Shown here: one piece after another, positions 23,101 to 35,149 of the stretch
How the letters are laid out: every line of letters starts with the position of its first letter
Position numbering within the stretch: position 1 is the first letter of the stretch
Origin: Moringa oleifera
Lineage: Eukaryota > Streptophyta > Magnoliopsida > Brassicales > Moringaceae
Assembly (NCBI GenBank): GCA_021397835.1
Contig: JAJFZO010000613.1
Coordinates: 1 to 64,000 of the forward strand
Length of the DNA stretch: 64,000 nt
Direction of reading: 5' to 3'
The notes under the pieces: model-generated
Database searches by the model: none
Seen by the model: the letters and a program-made list of their open reading frames with translations, nothing else
What the model was told of the DNA's origin: nothing
Program-made: the position numbers and the translations under genes

Positions 23101-26100
23101 TGAGAAGCATTTCAAATATTTAAATTTAGGGCGTAGATTCATTTGACTATCTCTTTTTAAGAATTTATAATTTTTACATGTTATTTATTTTTAAAATATA
23201 TTTAATAATAGAAAGCGTATCTTTTTGTTTCTCAAAAAATTCAAGTAAATAATGTACAATATATTTGGTTTAATAAAAAATTATGTTTTGTTATATTGAT
23301 TTAAAAATAATATAATAATAAAATTACTTGATAAAACTCACAAATAAAGTTGATTTATGACTTTTTTTTTTTGGAATTGATGATTAAGGAAGTACAAGTC
23401 AATATATTTCCTTAAATCAAGTTTAAATCTTCTAAGATGAGAAGGCATTTCACAAGCCTTAAAAAAAGGGATCATCTGATAACATTTGAATTCAACTTTA
23501 GTTAAATCTTTTAAGTAATATTATATGTCATATAAAATATATATTAACTGTTTCATATGAAAATTGTTGTTTTAATTTGGGAAAGGAACATGGTTGATCT
23601 AGTTTTTTTTTTCAACATATATTTTAATGGGAAATTACATTATATTTCTTTTTTTTTGAAAGTACCTAAAAATATAATTATTCAGTAATTAATATTTTTA
23701 ATTTAATATATTAAGTAAATGCCATTTAATCCCAATCTTTATCATGAACTTCGAAACATAAAAACAATCACTGATTTAATAAAAAATAATTACATTAATT
23801 TTTTAAAATTAAAAGTTAAAAATATTCAAATTAAAAATTTTGTAACATAAATTTTGCCTTGAAATTTTTTGTGGATGTGAAAAGATAGAAAAGTTTCGCG
23901 CATAGGTTCATTAAAAAATTTAAAGAGTTTTGAATATTAAAAATATATTTTTATAAAATTTTACCGTCAAAATTTTGAAAAAAACTCATATTAAATAGTT
24001 CATAAGTTAAAAATTATTCAAAATTAAAAGTTTGACTCAAAATGAAGTATAAATTTTATTCGAGTCATTGTTTAAATATTTTAATAATAAAAATAAACTT
24101 ATGTTGTTTACAGTGATTTGAAATAAGATTTGATTTGACTATGCCTTGTTAGTCAATGTATGTTTGAAAAGATTAAGAGAGTATTTTTGTACTTAAGGTA
24201 ACTATATAAGCATAATATAATTTATTTTTCTTATTTGTCTATAGTTTATTTTTAAAAAATTATTTAAAATTTTGAATAATACTCTCTATCTTAAATTTTA
24301 TCTTTAATTTTAATGCTTTCAAATAGATTCTAGTTGATTAGAAATGGTCAAATTAGACATTGATTCAAATCATTTAAAAAAATTTAAGCATATTTTTATT
24401 ATTGAATAATAAACAATGATTCAAACAAATTGATACTTCATTTCGAGTCAATGTTTTAATTTAAATAATTTTTAACTCACACTATTTACTCTGAATTATT
24501 TAAATTTATGACAGTAAAAATTTTTAAAAATATTTTCAGTACTCATAAATTTTTAAAATTTTTTGTGATGATAACTTGAATGTTTTTCACGTTCATTAAA
24601 AAAAATTTAAAGTCAAAATTTTTAAATATTGAATATCCTTAATTTTTAAATTTTTTAAAAATTTAAATTTGATTATTTTTCATTAATTTGATAAATTTGA
24701 AATTGATGGTAAAAATTAGAAAAAATGGCATTTAAATTTTTTTTGAATATTTTAGAACACAAAATATTTTAATATTTTTGGAAATATAATAATAATTTGT
24801 AAAAAAAATCCTTAAATATCCACATTAGTACCACATATACTTTGATAATAATCGGTTTAAGAATACATTAAATATTTAAAATAAATTATGGGTGGTTTAG
24901 AGAGGATGATATTTTACAAACAAAGAGTGATTTAGACTTTTGTAACATGGGTTGTCTATTTATATGTTATTTTAACTATTTGTTTTCTATTATTAAAGTA
25001 ATCTGATGGCCAATGATGCTAAGATTTCAGTATTAACCTAAAATACTCATAATAAAGAAATTTTATTGTATAGGTAGTGTCTTTTGAAAATCTAAGGATG
25101 GATCTTTTATTTTGTTAGCATACATTACCTTTTGATGGAGTTACTGGTAATTAGCTCACTTATTAGATATATATATTTTTTGCAAATTTTTCAAAACTTT
25201 TGATAGTGTAAACTAAAAAAAGTTTTACTATTAAAATATCTGAAAGTTTTTATAATAATAACCTCAATATTTCTTCACACTTATTTAAAATTTTAACTTA
25301 AAATTTATGGTATAAACTTTTTAATTTAAATATATTAAATTTTTGAATGTCTTACTAAAGTGTAAATTAATTCAAATTTAAATTAAAAACATATAAATTA
25401 AAAAAATGAAAAAATAAGATTTAAATTTTATAAAATTTAAATTATCTTTAATATTTATTTTCAAATTACTAATTTTTGTTAAATTATTACATAGCATAAT
25501 TTTTAATAAAAATAAAAATAAAAAGTTATGATTTAAGGTTTTAAAAAACTTTAAAATTCAAAATATTACGATAAATAATCATTAAAATAGCTAAATTTTT
25601 TAAAATTTTAAAATATTTCATATTTTAATGTATCAATATTTGGTTATCAGAATGGAATAGCGAGAGAATAAAATATATATTTTTTAAAAATAAAAATTAT
25701 AATAAAATAATAATTATTATATTTGATGTATTGAAATAAAATAGAATAAAAATTAATTTTTACATGTTTGATTCATACAAAATGATATAGAAAAATAATT
25801 GAAATCAATGTAAAAGATTAGCATACTTTTTAACTAACTAAATTATAATTAATTAGCATTTTTATAATTAATTTTTTATTAATATTAATTAATAATATTT
25901 TAAAATAATAATATTATAAAATAATATTAACTACATAATATTTTAATAATTGCTTTTATTTTTAAATATTAATATTATAAAAAATAATGTTAATATTAAT
26001 TCATAATTTAATAATGAAGATATAATATTTTATATTTTTATATTTTTAAAAAAGATGCAAAGAAAAAAATTGTTATGATTGCATATATTGTAATAATTTT

Positions 26101-27160
26101 TACTTTTATTTTACATTTTTATAATTTTTGAGGTTTTTTCTCAATTGTTTTTTATTTTTTTGAATTTATGAATTTTATTGCATTCTCTATTTGTTTTGTC
26201 TTTTTTTTTTCTGATTTTTTGATATAATTTTGTTATTAATTGATGCTTCCAATTTTATCGATTCATAGTCTTTGCAATTAGTAGGGTGATAGATGCATTA
26301 TGATTTTTGAAAGCATATTCTTAAGATATTAATTATTTTATGATTTTTAATGAAGTTCTTTTTTGTAGCTGATTTTATAAAAAAATTTATAAAAAATATA
26401 TTCGATCTAGATAAATTAAAATTTTAAAATTTTATACCACAAACATATTTTATTACCCAGTCATCAGTTTGAAAATATGTCATCTTTGTAACAAAGAACA
26501 TGGAAAATAAAGTATTTTATTTTCTATCAAATATTCAAGCCACTAAAATTTTCATTTAGTAATCCCAAATATGTCTTTTGAATATTACGAAGTTTGTCAA
26601 TATAAAATATTTCTTTGAAAAGTGTAATTAATGATCACAATCATAATACCAAATATTAATATCATTTTAGCATTAAAATATTTAAATTTAAATTTTTTTG
26701 TAAAAAATAATATTTATCCCAACATCTATGATTTGAATTGTTTTATTTTATTTTATATTATATATATATGTTTTTAGTTTTCTTAGTTTTATTTTATTTT
26801 CAATTAATTTTTGGAATTTCATGGATTTTATTTCATCATCTTTGTTTTGTGATTTTTAAATATATTTTATTTGTTTCTATTTTTTATTTTTATGATTTTG
26901 TGATTTTTTAATTTTTTATATTTTTACAAAAATCTAAATTTATTAATTTTTATTATAATTAAATTTTTTTGATAAAGTTTAATTTGATTTAAATTAATAA
27001 ATTAATATTTATTTCAAAAAATTAATAATTAAAATTTAATTGAAAAAAATTTAAAATATTGTTATTTAAATTTAAATTTTTATTTTATGTATTATTTGAA
27101 TTACTATATTTTAAAGATTTTTAAATGACATCATCAACACAAATTAAAATTGTTTTTGAT
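20140..27160. other. About 7 kb very AT-rich region, no gene
   Basis: Upstream of the GH9 gene the DNA becomes extremely AT-rich, dominated by recurring aaaatttt, aatttaaa and taattaat words on both strands. No open frame of note and no protein homology could be read on either strand. A (TA)n run lies at about 21438-21456. A small less AT-rich island at 22910-23060 carries no recognised feature. It may be a graveyard of old non-autonomous elements or a matrix-attachment-like region; neither can be shown by reading. Confidence 0.6.
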
Positions 27161-27171
27161 ATATTTGAAAC

Positions 27172-27500
27172 TTGAGGATATGGGGCATATTCAAAATGCA
27201 AATTGAAAATACAACCGTTAGCATCTTTGGCATATTTAAAGCAGGGGAGGCTCACATCTTTTGCGTGCTCAGTTCCTACTATGCTCTCTCCGTCTCTCCG
27301 AGAACCTGCAAAGCTTGCGAGAACACCTGGTATATTTTCGTGTGCGTGCTTACTGTATTTGTGATAAAAGCTTCGATCTGTTCACCGGCATTCGTGCTTA
27401 CTGCATCCGAGAACCTCACCGCAACTTCGATGTGTTCGCTGTAGATCTCTTTGATAAATCATATCTTCTTCTTACAAGGTTTGATTCTCAGATCTAGATC
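27172..27500 (+). other. Unassigned less AT-rich island with overlapping open frames
   Basis: Composition changes abruptly from AT-rich to balanced. Two overlapping frames exist, one ending FDVFAVDLFDKSYLLLTRFD. The word cgtgcttactg occurs twice, near 27345 and 27392, giving a small internal repeat (RAYCI twice in that frame). I do not recognise it. It might be a 5' leader or first exon of the gene whose YIF1-like exon survives at 28.5 kb, but nothing links them directly. Confidence 0.25.
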
Positions 27501-27599
27501 TCCCTTATTACATTCGTGTGAGTGCTGGATGAATTCATATGTTTATTGTATATTTTGTACATCTTGTGCGTAGTTATACAGGACTTTGAAGTTCAAGTA

Positions 27600-28215
27600 T
27601 TGGGACTTGGTAATTTGACATGTTTTCTAATTAAGACTTTCATCTATGGAATGTTATTAGTGATAGAAGAATTTTTACGCTAGTGTTTCATGGGAAAGGT
27701 AGTCTTATTGCGGCTGCTCCTATAAAACTTCTCCAACATTGTATAGAAACTGATAGTTTCTAAATTCAATAGTAATTGAAGGAAAATAGCTAGAAGCAAG
27801 CTCCAAGTACTGTGTTATAATATAGACTGCAAAAACAGTAGGGAAACGAATAAAAGAAAACAGAGACAATCAGAGAAGCAGAATGCTATATCTGTCCAGT
27901 GGCTTCAACCACCCCAATTCACCCCAGTGATCCTTCCTTCGCCTGCATATTCCCTTCATATTCCCCTCTCTTTCATGATTGCAGACCCGTCTGCACCAGT
28001 TTCCCGCTGCCAAGTGTCCGTTCTATTAGAGCCACCCATAACAACATCTTCCAATTAAGACGATAATTTGAAACGCTTTCCAATTAAGGCTTTCGTCTAA
28101 ATCCAGTTGTTGTTAGTGATAAAAGCATTTTTATACTACTGTTTTTATGGGAAAGGTGATCTTGTTGCAGCTGCTCCTATAGAATTTTTCCAACATTGGA
28201 TGGAAACCTTACCTA
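27600..28215 (+). repeat. Local duplication, two copies about 455 bp apart
   Basis: The segment at about 27630-27750 (tagtgatagaag, then atgggaaaggtagtc, then gcggctgctcctata, then ccaacattg) recurs at about 28085-28210 with the same order and minor changes. The DNA between the copies (27760-28060) is unrelated and less AT-rich, so it may have been inserted into an already duplicated locus. Confidence 0.65.
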
Positions 28216-28503
28216 TAATTTTTCTTTGGTAGGAAGAGAGGGGTAGAGAAAGATAGAGGAGTAAAAGTAGATAGAGGGGGTGAAAAACTTTCATTTTTCA
28301 GGTGCCACCAGGAGGCACTTTTCCTTTCTTCAATGGATTTTCTTATGGTTTTTGCCATGCTAGTATTGTCTGATTTTCAAATCTCATAGTTGTATTTCTC
28401 GAAGACATGCCATTGTGTTAGATCATTTCATGTTTACATAATTTATTGACTTTATCTGTTCATCGACAGCTTTTTTGGTGAAATCTTTGATCACTGTTTC
28501 CAA

Positions 28504-28750
28504 TTTTCTCCAAGTTTAGCTCGGTAGCTTTGAACTGGCTGGTTGCTTGACTGGTTTCTCTAGGTTTCCCTGCTGAAAGTAACATTACTCTTATGGGGTA
28601 ATGGGGAGGCACCCTTGCTGGACATTCTGACATATGCAGGCTACATTTACACTGGGATATGTCTAACTGTAGTTGGAGAGATCATGTGGAGATATTCTTA
28701 CTATTTGTTGATGCCATGGACCTATTTGTGCATGAGAGTTTTATTTCACC
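28504..28750 (+). pseudogene. YIF1: YIF1 (YIP1-interacting factor) relic exon
   Basis: One continuous frame reads FSPSLAR, then GWLLDWFL, LLKVTLLLWGNGEAPLLDI, TYAGYIYTGICL, VVGEIMWRYSYYLLMPW and YLCMRVLF. This corresponds without gaps to the C-terminal membrane part of plant YIF1 proteins (KFSPEALNWLF, GWFLQ, GEAPLLDI, AYAGYTFTGICL, YSYYFLMPW blocks). YIF1 is a multispanning protein of ER-Golgi vesicle transport. There are three in-frame stops in the first 20 codons (including the Gln of FLQ changed to TAG), and the frame is followed by T-rich DNA instead of the C-terminal KTMKR segment. The upstream exons are not visible within 1 kb, so this is a fragment, not a gene. Confidence 0.85.
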
Positions 28751-28759
28751 ATTTTTTGT

Positions 28760-30010
28760 GTGATTTTTTTGATTTATTTTTCTTTAATTTCTATATTTAA
28801 TTTTTTGGATTTTTTAAAGATTTTTTTTACTTCTTTTGGTTCACTACTTTTTTATTTTTTTATGGTTTTTTAAAAAATTTTATAAGATTCTGAATTTATT
28901 TTTTTAAAAAATTTATTAATCTTTTGTTATTTAATTAAATCAAGCCATAATGTGCTTATTTAAAGCACAGGAAGCAATAACAGATTTTCACATCCTTGGC
29001 ATGTTCTAAAATTTAGATTTGATGTTGAAAGCACAGGGAGCAAAAGGAGATTGTCATATCTTTGGCATCTTCATGCTTCTTTCTTCCTCTCGGGCTCTCT
29101 CCCTCCCTCCGAAGTTTTCTTGGCAACGACATTTGAGTCCTGTGAATACATGGTAATGTGGAAATGAAAACTTTACTAGAGGGCTCTTTTTGTCATACTT
29201 TGATGTCATTCTTTAGGTTTACTAAAGTTTCTTGATAATTTAGTACCTGTTTCAAAAATTATGATATCTTGTTGTGTTGGAAGAAATTATTGAACATAAT
29301 AAAAAGACATCGTAATTGTGTTTCGTTGATGATCTCTTGACCTGATGTGGTGAACAACAAGTTTCAAGAAAATGAATTATGATAATTATTTAAATGTTGT
29401 TATTTTCCTATATTAGTTTAAGTACTTTCGTTTCTTATACTTCCTTTAGTAATTGTATAAAGTCTTTAGCTATTACCTTTCCTTGTTTGTATTTTCTTGA
29501 TTTTGTTAGATTTTTTTTTAGTTTCTTTATTTTCTTAGACTTTCTTTTGTTTTTCTCTGATTTTATTTTAGTTTATTCGATTTTCATGGATTTCTTGCCT
29601 GTGTTTTCTTTATTTTTTTTGATTTTTTAAAATTTTTTAAGATTTTCTTTTAGTTTCCTTGCTACGGCTTTTTCATGTATATGTTTTCTTGATTTTGTTG
29701 AATTTTCTTTCAGTTTTTTTTTTTTAATTTTGTTTTAGTTACTTTGCTTTTATTGGATTTTCTTTTAGTTTGTTTGGTTTTCTTGAATTTTATTTGTTTA
29801 TTTGGTTTTCTTAAATTTTATTTGTTTATTTGGTCTTTTGCTCTTGTATTCTTAGAAATTTTAATGAATTTTTTGATTCTATTTTATTTTCATTCCTGGA
29901 TTTTTTTCTTTTCTTTTGTTTCACAATGATTCTGATTTTTCTTTTGTTTCTTTAGGTTTCTTCTATTTTATTGCATGTTCTTCGATTTTCTTTCTCCTTG
30001 GATTAACGAA
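28760..30010 (+). repeat. T-rich degenerate short-phrase repeat
   Basis: The plus strand is overwhelmingly T with recurring phrases such as gattttcttttagttt, ttcttgattttgtt and ggttttcttaaattttattt at irregular 30-60 bp spacing, broken by a less biased piece at 28930-29400. The same style of T-rich DNA precedes each of the 5S-derived blocks (31610-32110, 36620-37140, 40280-40820), so the two may share an origin. Phe/Leu-rich frames here (29394-29630, 29744-29929) are by-products of composition. Confidence 0.55.
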
Positions 30011-30539
30011 GTATGGATAATATTTTCATGATTGCCAGAAAAACATCTTTTTTTTCCTCTCATCTCTTTTAAATATGTCATTTTTGGCTGTAGATTTAGT
30101 GATGTTACCTTTCCTCAACGTCTCAATAATAAAAAATGTAAATTCCAAATGCATTTTGTTAGTTAAGTGAATTTCCTTTTTTCAGTTCAAAAATCCCTGA
30201 ATATTTGAGATAAAAAGGTTGCATTGTCAATCCTTGTTGGTTGATTGTGTTTAAAGGTTGTAGCTAATGAGAGGGAAGTCATAGCTATGTGAAGTATGTT
30301 GCTCTAGCAATAAAGAACTTTTTTTGCAATCTTTTTGCAATGGGAAGGCCAATGCTATTTTGATTGTGATTGGCTGGATCATTTTATTTTTTATAGATCC
30401 CTTTTTATTTATTGTGGTGAGTTATTTGAGTTGTTTTTTTTTTGTTTCAATTTAGTTTGCATGCGGCAATTTTTTGCTTTTTAGCTTTTGTTGAAGAATA
30501 ACAATTATATTTTAGGTTTTTGACATGTAGTGATTTTTG

Positions 30540-31000
30540 AAACAGTTGGATCCCTTTTTGAATTCTGCTAGGTATTAGATCAAGTGAAGCATACAGCTTG
30601 TTTTTAACTTGCTATGTTGGCCATTCAAGGTAAGAAGAGAAATCTTTAGTCATCATCCTTTAAATAATTACTGTTCAACAACTTTTTTCAATTAACTGTT
30701 TGTTATATTTTCATTTATTGTCCAATTTGGTGATGGTTTAGATTGATTTCATAGTAGATATACATATTCATGTTGGGCAAAAACAGTTTCAATGTTTTGT
30801 TCCATTTTGAAGGGACAGGTTGCTTCTTCTGTTTCATCTAGAAATTTTATATATTGCATCGCTTTGTGATGATGATTTAAAGATACATAACCCCTTAGAT
30901 TGACTTTAAATGTTTTCAACAAGTCCTTTCTTTGGAATTTTGTGTCATCCAACTCATCTCGATGATCTTCCAGCAAGTAATAAGTCCACTGATGAGTCTA
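30540..31000 (+). repeat. Segment duplicated again near 52.65-53.25 kb
   Basis: Matching ordered phrases: gttggatccc, then atacagcttgt, then the gtaagaagagaaa / gtaagaggagaaa pair, tcatcaccctttaaataact and caactttttcaatt-like, and a later aggttgcttcttctgtttc versus aggttgctgcttctttttc. Pieces of a single ancestral segment therefore flank both ends of the SnRK2/5S array. The gtaag words after conserved stretches look like splice donors of a lost gene, which I cannot identify. Confidence 0.6.
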
Positions 31001-32125
31001 GTATGTTAATGAAACTGTTGGGTAGGAAGAGGTGGCAACTTTTTGCCATTGGAGTCGTTAAGCTTACTAGTAAATGCTTACTTGAATGAACCATGTATGT
31101 GGAAGTTCTTATGGATTTGTCAATTGTCTCAGCAGCATGTCCTTTACTTTTTTATGCTGACTTAAGTATGGTGGGTTGCAGTGTGACTATATGTTAATAT
31201 TAATCTATTTAATTAGCAATGGGCTTTTAAAATACAGTTAAATACTTTTATAATTAGTAGCAACTTTTTGTTATAATTGTTTTAATATTTGAATCTTTTT
31301 CATAGGTATGCTGTGACTTTGCACAAATTATTTGATCGGTGATGAGTTTTGATATTATTTATTTTAAGAATTCTATCCAGTTGATATCCACCATACTGAG
31401 AGGAGAAAGAGTGTCTTCTTGTATTACGGTGCATGTTTCTATGTCCAATACTCATTACATTTTGTGGGCACTATTTTTATCCTTAAGCTTGTAAGAGTAA
31501 ATAAGATGTTGCCAAAACGTTATAGATGGAAGCGTCTTTAAAATAGCATATGTGACATTCCTACTTATAATCTTCTTGATGATGAGTTATAAAGGCCTTT
31601 TAAACGTTTGTATTTTATTTTCTTCTTGATCATTTTTTTTGATATTTTATTTTTTAATGATTTTCTTATTTTTTTGGTTTATTAGTTCTTTTTTTTCCTT
31701 ATATTTTAGATTTTTTATGTTCCATATCCTTAGATTCTCGTGGATATTGTGTATATTTTTTTTATAGATTTTTTTTGGATTTTATTTTATTTTATGTATT
31801 TTTAATTGAATTTAGTCCTTTTTGTTCCGTTTCCTTGATATTTTTTATTGTTTACTTTTAGGATTTTATTCATTTTTTTATGTTTTATCTGTTATTTAGA
31901 TTATTTTAATTTTTAAATTTTTTTACCTTCTTTTTAAATTTTTTTCTTGTATCGTATCCTTTTTTTAATAATAAAATATTTTTAGATTTTTATTATTTTT
32001 AATTTAATTTTTTTTGATGATCTTTCATTTTATTTTGTTTTCTTTTTTTTTTTTGCATTTTTCTCCTTCATACTTTTTTTTTATGATTTTTTATTTTTTA
32101 TTTTTAATATTTTTTTAAAAGTTTA

Positions 32126-33695
32126 AATGCGATTATACCAATATTAATGTAATGGATTGTATGAGAACCCAAAGTTAAGCGTGTTTAAGCAGGAATAGTA
32201 CTAGGATGGGTGATTCTTTCAAGGAAATCTTGTGTTGCACCTTTATTCTTATAAAAAATATTAACCCAAAGCTAAGCGTGCTTAAGCAGGAGTAGCACTA
32301 GATAAGTGATTCCTTCTAAGAAATTCTTGTCTTGCACCTTTATTTTCATAAAAAAATATTTGTTTATTTTGTATCAGAGCCCAAAGTTAAGCATGCATAA
32401 GCAAGAGTAGTACTAGATGGGTGATTCCTTCTAGGAAATCCTTGTCTTGCACCTTTATTTTCATAAAAAATATTTGTCTATTTTGTATCAGAACCCAAAG
32501 TTAAGCATGCATAAGCAAGAGTAGTACTAGATGGGTAATTCATTCTAGGAAATCCTTGTGTTGCACCTTTATTTTCATAAAAAAATATTTGTCCATTTTA
32601 TATCAAAACCCAAAGTTAAGTGTGCTTAAGCAAGAGTAGTACTAGATGGGTGATTCCTTCTAAGAAATCCTTGTGTTGCACTTTTATTTTTATAAAAAAA
32701 TATTTATCCATTTTTTATCAAAACCCGAAGTTAAGCATGCATAAGCAAGGAGTAGTACTAGGATGGGTGATTCCATCCAGGAAATCCTTGTGTTGTACCT
32801 TATTTTTATAAAAAATATTTGTTTATTTTTTATCAGAACCCAAAGTTAAATATGCTTAAGCAGGAGTAGTACTAGGATGGGTGATTTTTTTTTTTAAAAT
32901 CCTTGTGTTGCACATTCATTTTTGTAAAAAAATATTTAGCTATTTTATTATTCTTGATTTTTTTATTCATATTTTTTAAATTTTATTTCATTTTTGTTTT
33001 TTATATTTTTCTCCATTATACAATTCTCTTTTTTATAATAATTATTTTTTTTGTGGATTCTTGAGTGCGATCATAGCAATAGTAATGCATCGATCCAACC
33101 AGAACTTCGACATTAAGTGTGCTTCAGTGAGAGTAGCATTAGGATGGGTGATTCATCTTGGAAAATTCTCGTATTACATATTTTTTTCTTTTGATCAAAC
33201 AAATTTTAGATTTTATTATTATTTATTTATTTTAATTTTATTTTTCAATCATCTTTTATTTTTTATTTTATTTTATTGCCCATCATGTTCTTTTTTTATG
33301 ATTTTATTTTTTAATTTTTATTACTTTTTGAACAGTATTGATGCATCAGATCCCTAAGCATGCTTGGGTGGGAGTAGTACTAAGTTAGGTAATTCGTCTT
33401 GAGAAATCCTTATCTCGCTACATCCTTTTTTCTTTTTTGATAAAAAATATTTTTTAAAATTTTATTATGGTTGATTTATTTTTTGTTCCTTTTGATAATC
33501 TTTTGTTTTAATTTAATTTAATTTAATTTTATTGCATTTATCCCCATTACATATTATTTTTTTATGATTTTTTATTTTTTAATAATTTTTGGATTTTTAG
33601 GTGCGATCATACCGATGCTAATGCACCAGATTTTGTCAGAGTAATATGTGGATGGGTGATTTCTGAGAAATCCCCCTATTGTACCTATTTGTAAT
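32126..33695 (+). repeat. 5S rRNA-derived tandem block 1 (10 boxes)
   Basis: Box 1 (32126-32244) matches a whole plant 5S rRNA gene of about 119 nt: atgcgattatacca start, attaatg, agttaagcgtg, gtagtactaggatgggtga, tgttgcacc end. Boxes 2-7 (core cccaaag near 32264, 32380, 32494, 32609, 32724, 32839) hold only 5S positions about 40-120, the half with the internal promoter (box A, intermediate element, box C), plus a 40-45 bp AT-rich spacer, so the period is about 115 bp. Boxes 8 (33065-33178), 9 (33335-33422) and 10 (33601-33692) are spaced about 265 bp apart by T-rich DNA; 8 and 10 again begin gtgcgatcata. Differences from plant 5S are mostly C to T or G to A. The boxes have degraded box C regions and are probably non-functional. 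Confidence 0.88.
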
Positions 33696-33949
33696 AAAAT
33701 GTCTTTTGAAATTTATTGTTTTTTTTTCATCTCGTTTTTTTTCTTTTGATGATCATTTGTTTTGTTTGTCTTGAATTTTTCTCCATTGCTCTTTTTTGTC
33801 TAAAATTTTTGAGAATTTTATCTAGTTGATAAGTGATACGTTATTGAAAGCCAATCTTTGACTTTGCAATAGTTATTGGATTAGTGATAAGTTTTGATAG
33901 TATTCCTTTTGAGAATTTTATCCAGTTAATATCCACCATATTAAGCTGG

Positions 33950-34440
33950 ACAAAGATGCATCATGGTATGAATAATGAGGAAGTTGCTAGCTTTGGGAAG
34001 GGAAGATGCTACTACTATGTTTGCTGGTGACATTAGCTCAACAATGGACACTCTGAAACTCTTTCATCACATCTTCATCACATCTTTGCTCTAAGGATGT
34101 GCAGAAGAATCAAGAATTGCACTAGGTGAGCAACAAACGATGGTATGTGCTGATTGCCTTAGGAATTGAGTATTGCTGACATTGCCAAGGTGAGGCGTAC
34201 AAGAGGGCCAAATCTACTGATATAATTCCTTGTGAAAAAGAAGAATATGCAGATGATCTGTAGGTAGCAATTATTTCACTGGTTAAATTTTTAAAGGCGT
34301 CCACTACCAAGGCTGATTCTGTAAGACCCAAAGTTAATCTAATAGCTCTTAGCTTACTTTGTATGAATTTTCACATATACTTGCAAATGGATATGTCACT
34401 TTGTATCTTTCAATTGATTTACAGGTGGATGCCTTAGATA
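33950..34440 (+). repeat. Unidentified exon-like module, copy 1
   Basis: A module repeated at about 38830-39330, 42545-43040, 46105-46440, 49350-49680 and, in part, 53640-53870 and 60800-61040. Two parts look exonic. One contains a phrase that reads ECAKESGIAASQQLKMVCVDFLGALGA in the least damaged version (53755-53840). The second reads EKEEY.DDLWVVI.SLVKFLKPS.TKPDS up to a gtaag donor-like site in the 39.1 and 42.8 kb copies. I do not recognise this protein. Every copy has stops or shifts. Confidence 0.5.
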
Positions 34441-34914
34441 TTTAGTCAATTTAAATAACTAATCCATGCTCTCATTATCATCATTGATAACAAAAGATTT
34501 TCGTCTTGTAGGCAAAGCAAAGAACTTCGCCACACCTGATTTTTTCATCCATTTGGAAGGGACTTAAGGCATATTGCTTGTGCAAAACAAGTATTAGACC
34601 TAACCTTCCTGGCATTTTCTTCAAATCTTATTTTGGCAGTAGGATAAGGTATCCACTTTTCTAATTATTGGTTCTTTCTACATCTTAACTCATTTATGCA
34701 TCTTATGTGTCATAACTAACCCTATAATATTTTGGGAATTTGTATCATGTTTGCTTGCACATTTTTTACTTACCTTGTAATCTACCGATCTATATTTACA
34801 TTTTTTCCTTCTCTACAAACTTTTGCAGTGATATTTCATTCTATTAAACCACATTTTTGGTTAATGGCATTTAAATGTGCATAACTTTTTGCTGAGCATG
34901 TATCATCTATAGGC

Positions 34915-34972
34915 AAATGGTTTGATTTCGATGGTACCTCAATATAAGAAAACATGGTGCATGTAAGGTGTG
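34915..34972 (+). repeat. Second unidentified exon-like module
   Basis: A short segment after a tag acceptor-like site reads GKWFDFDGTSI.ENMVHV and is followed by taagg. It recurs near 43500, 46875, 50150, 54465 and 61475, always 200-600 bp before the SnRK2 exon 3 remnant. In the 54.47 kb version the frame runs on as WFDFESISAQENIMGAKYVG without stops. Not recognised; it does not match SnRK2 exon 1 or 2 as I know them. Confidence 0.45.
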
Positions 34973-35009
34973 TAAAAGTTTCTTCTATATGGTTTAAGTG
35001 TTATATATT

Positions 35010-35011
35010 AC

Positions 35012-35042
<31 letters not shown>
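35010..35042. repeat. (ATT)n microsatellite in unit 1
   Basis: About eleven tandem ATT/TTA triplets, at the position where unit 3 has a plain T-run (about 43592-43612), so the locus expanded independently after the units were duplicated. Confidence 0.9.
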
Positions 35043-35149
35043 TTTTGTGATTCAGCTAAACAACTTAGTCCTCTAGTGATTAGTTTTGCTTTCTTCTATA
35101 GGGAATATAAAGGACAGAGGAAACTTACCCTGTGATCTTTTTTGTACAA

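Noticed and set aside
29394..29929. Phe/Leu-rich open frames resembling membrane proteins
   Set aside because: They are by-products of T-rich low-complexity DNA with no start context or homology.
32126..33695. CRISPR-like array because of regular repeat-spacer pattern
   Set aside because: Spacers are similar to each other rather than unique, the repeats are 5S-derived, and the context is a plant nuclear genome.
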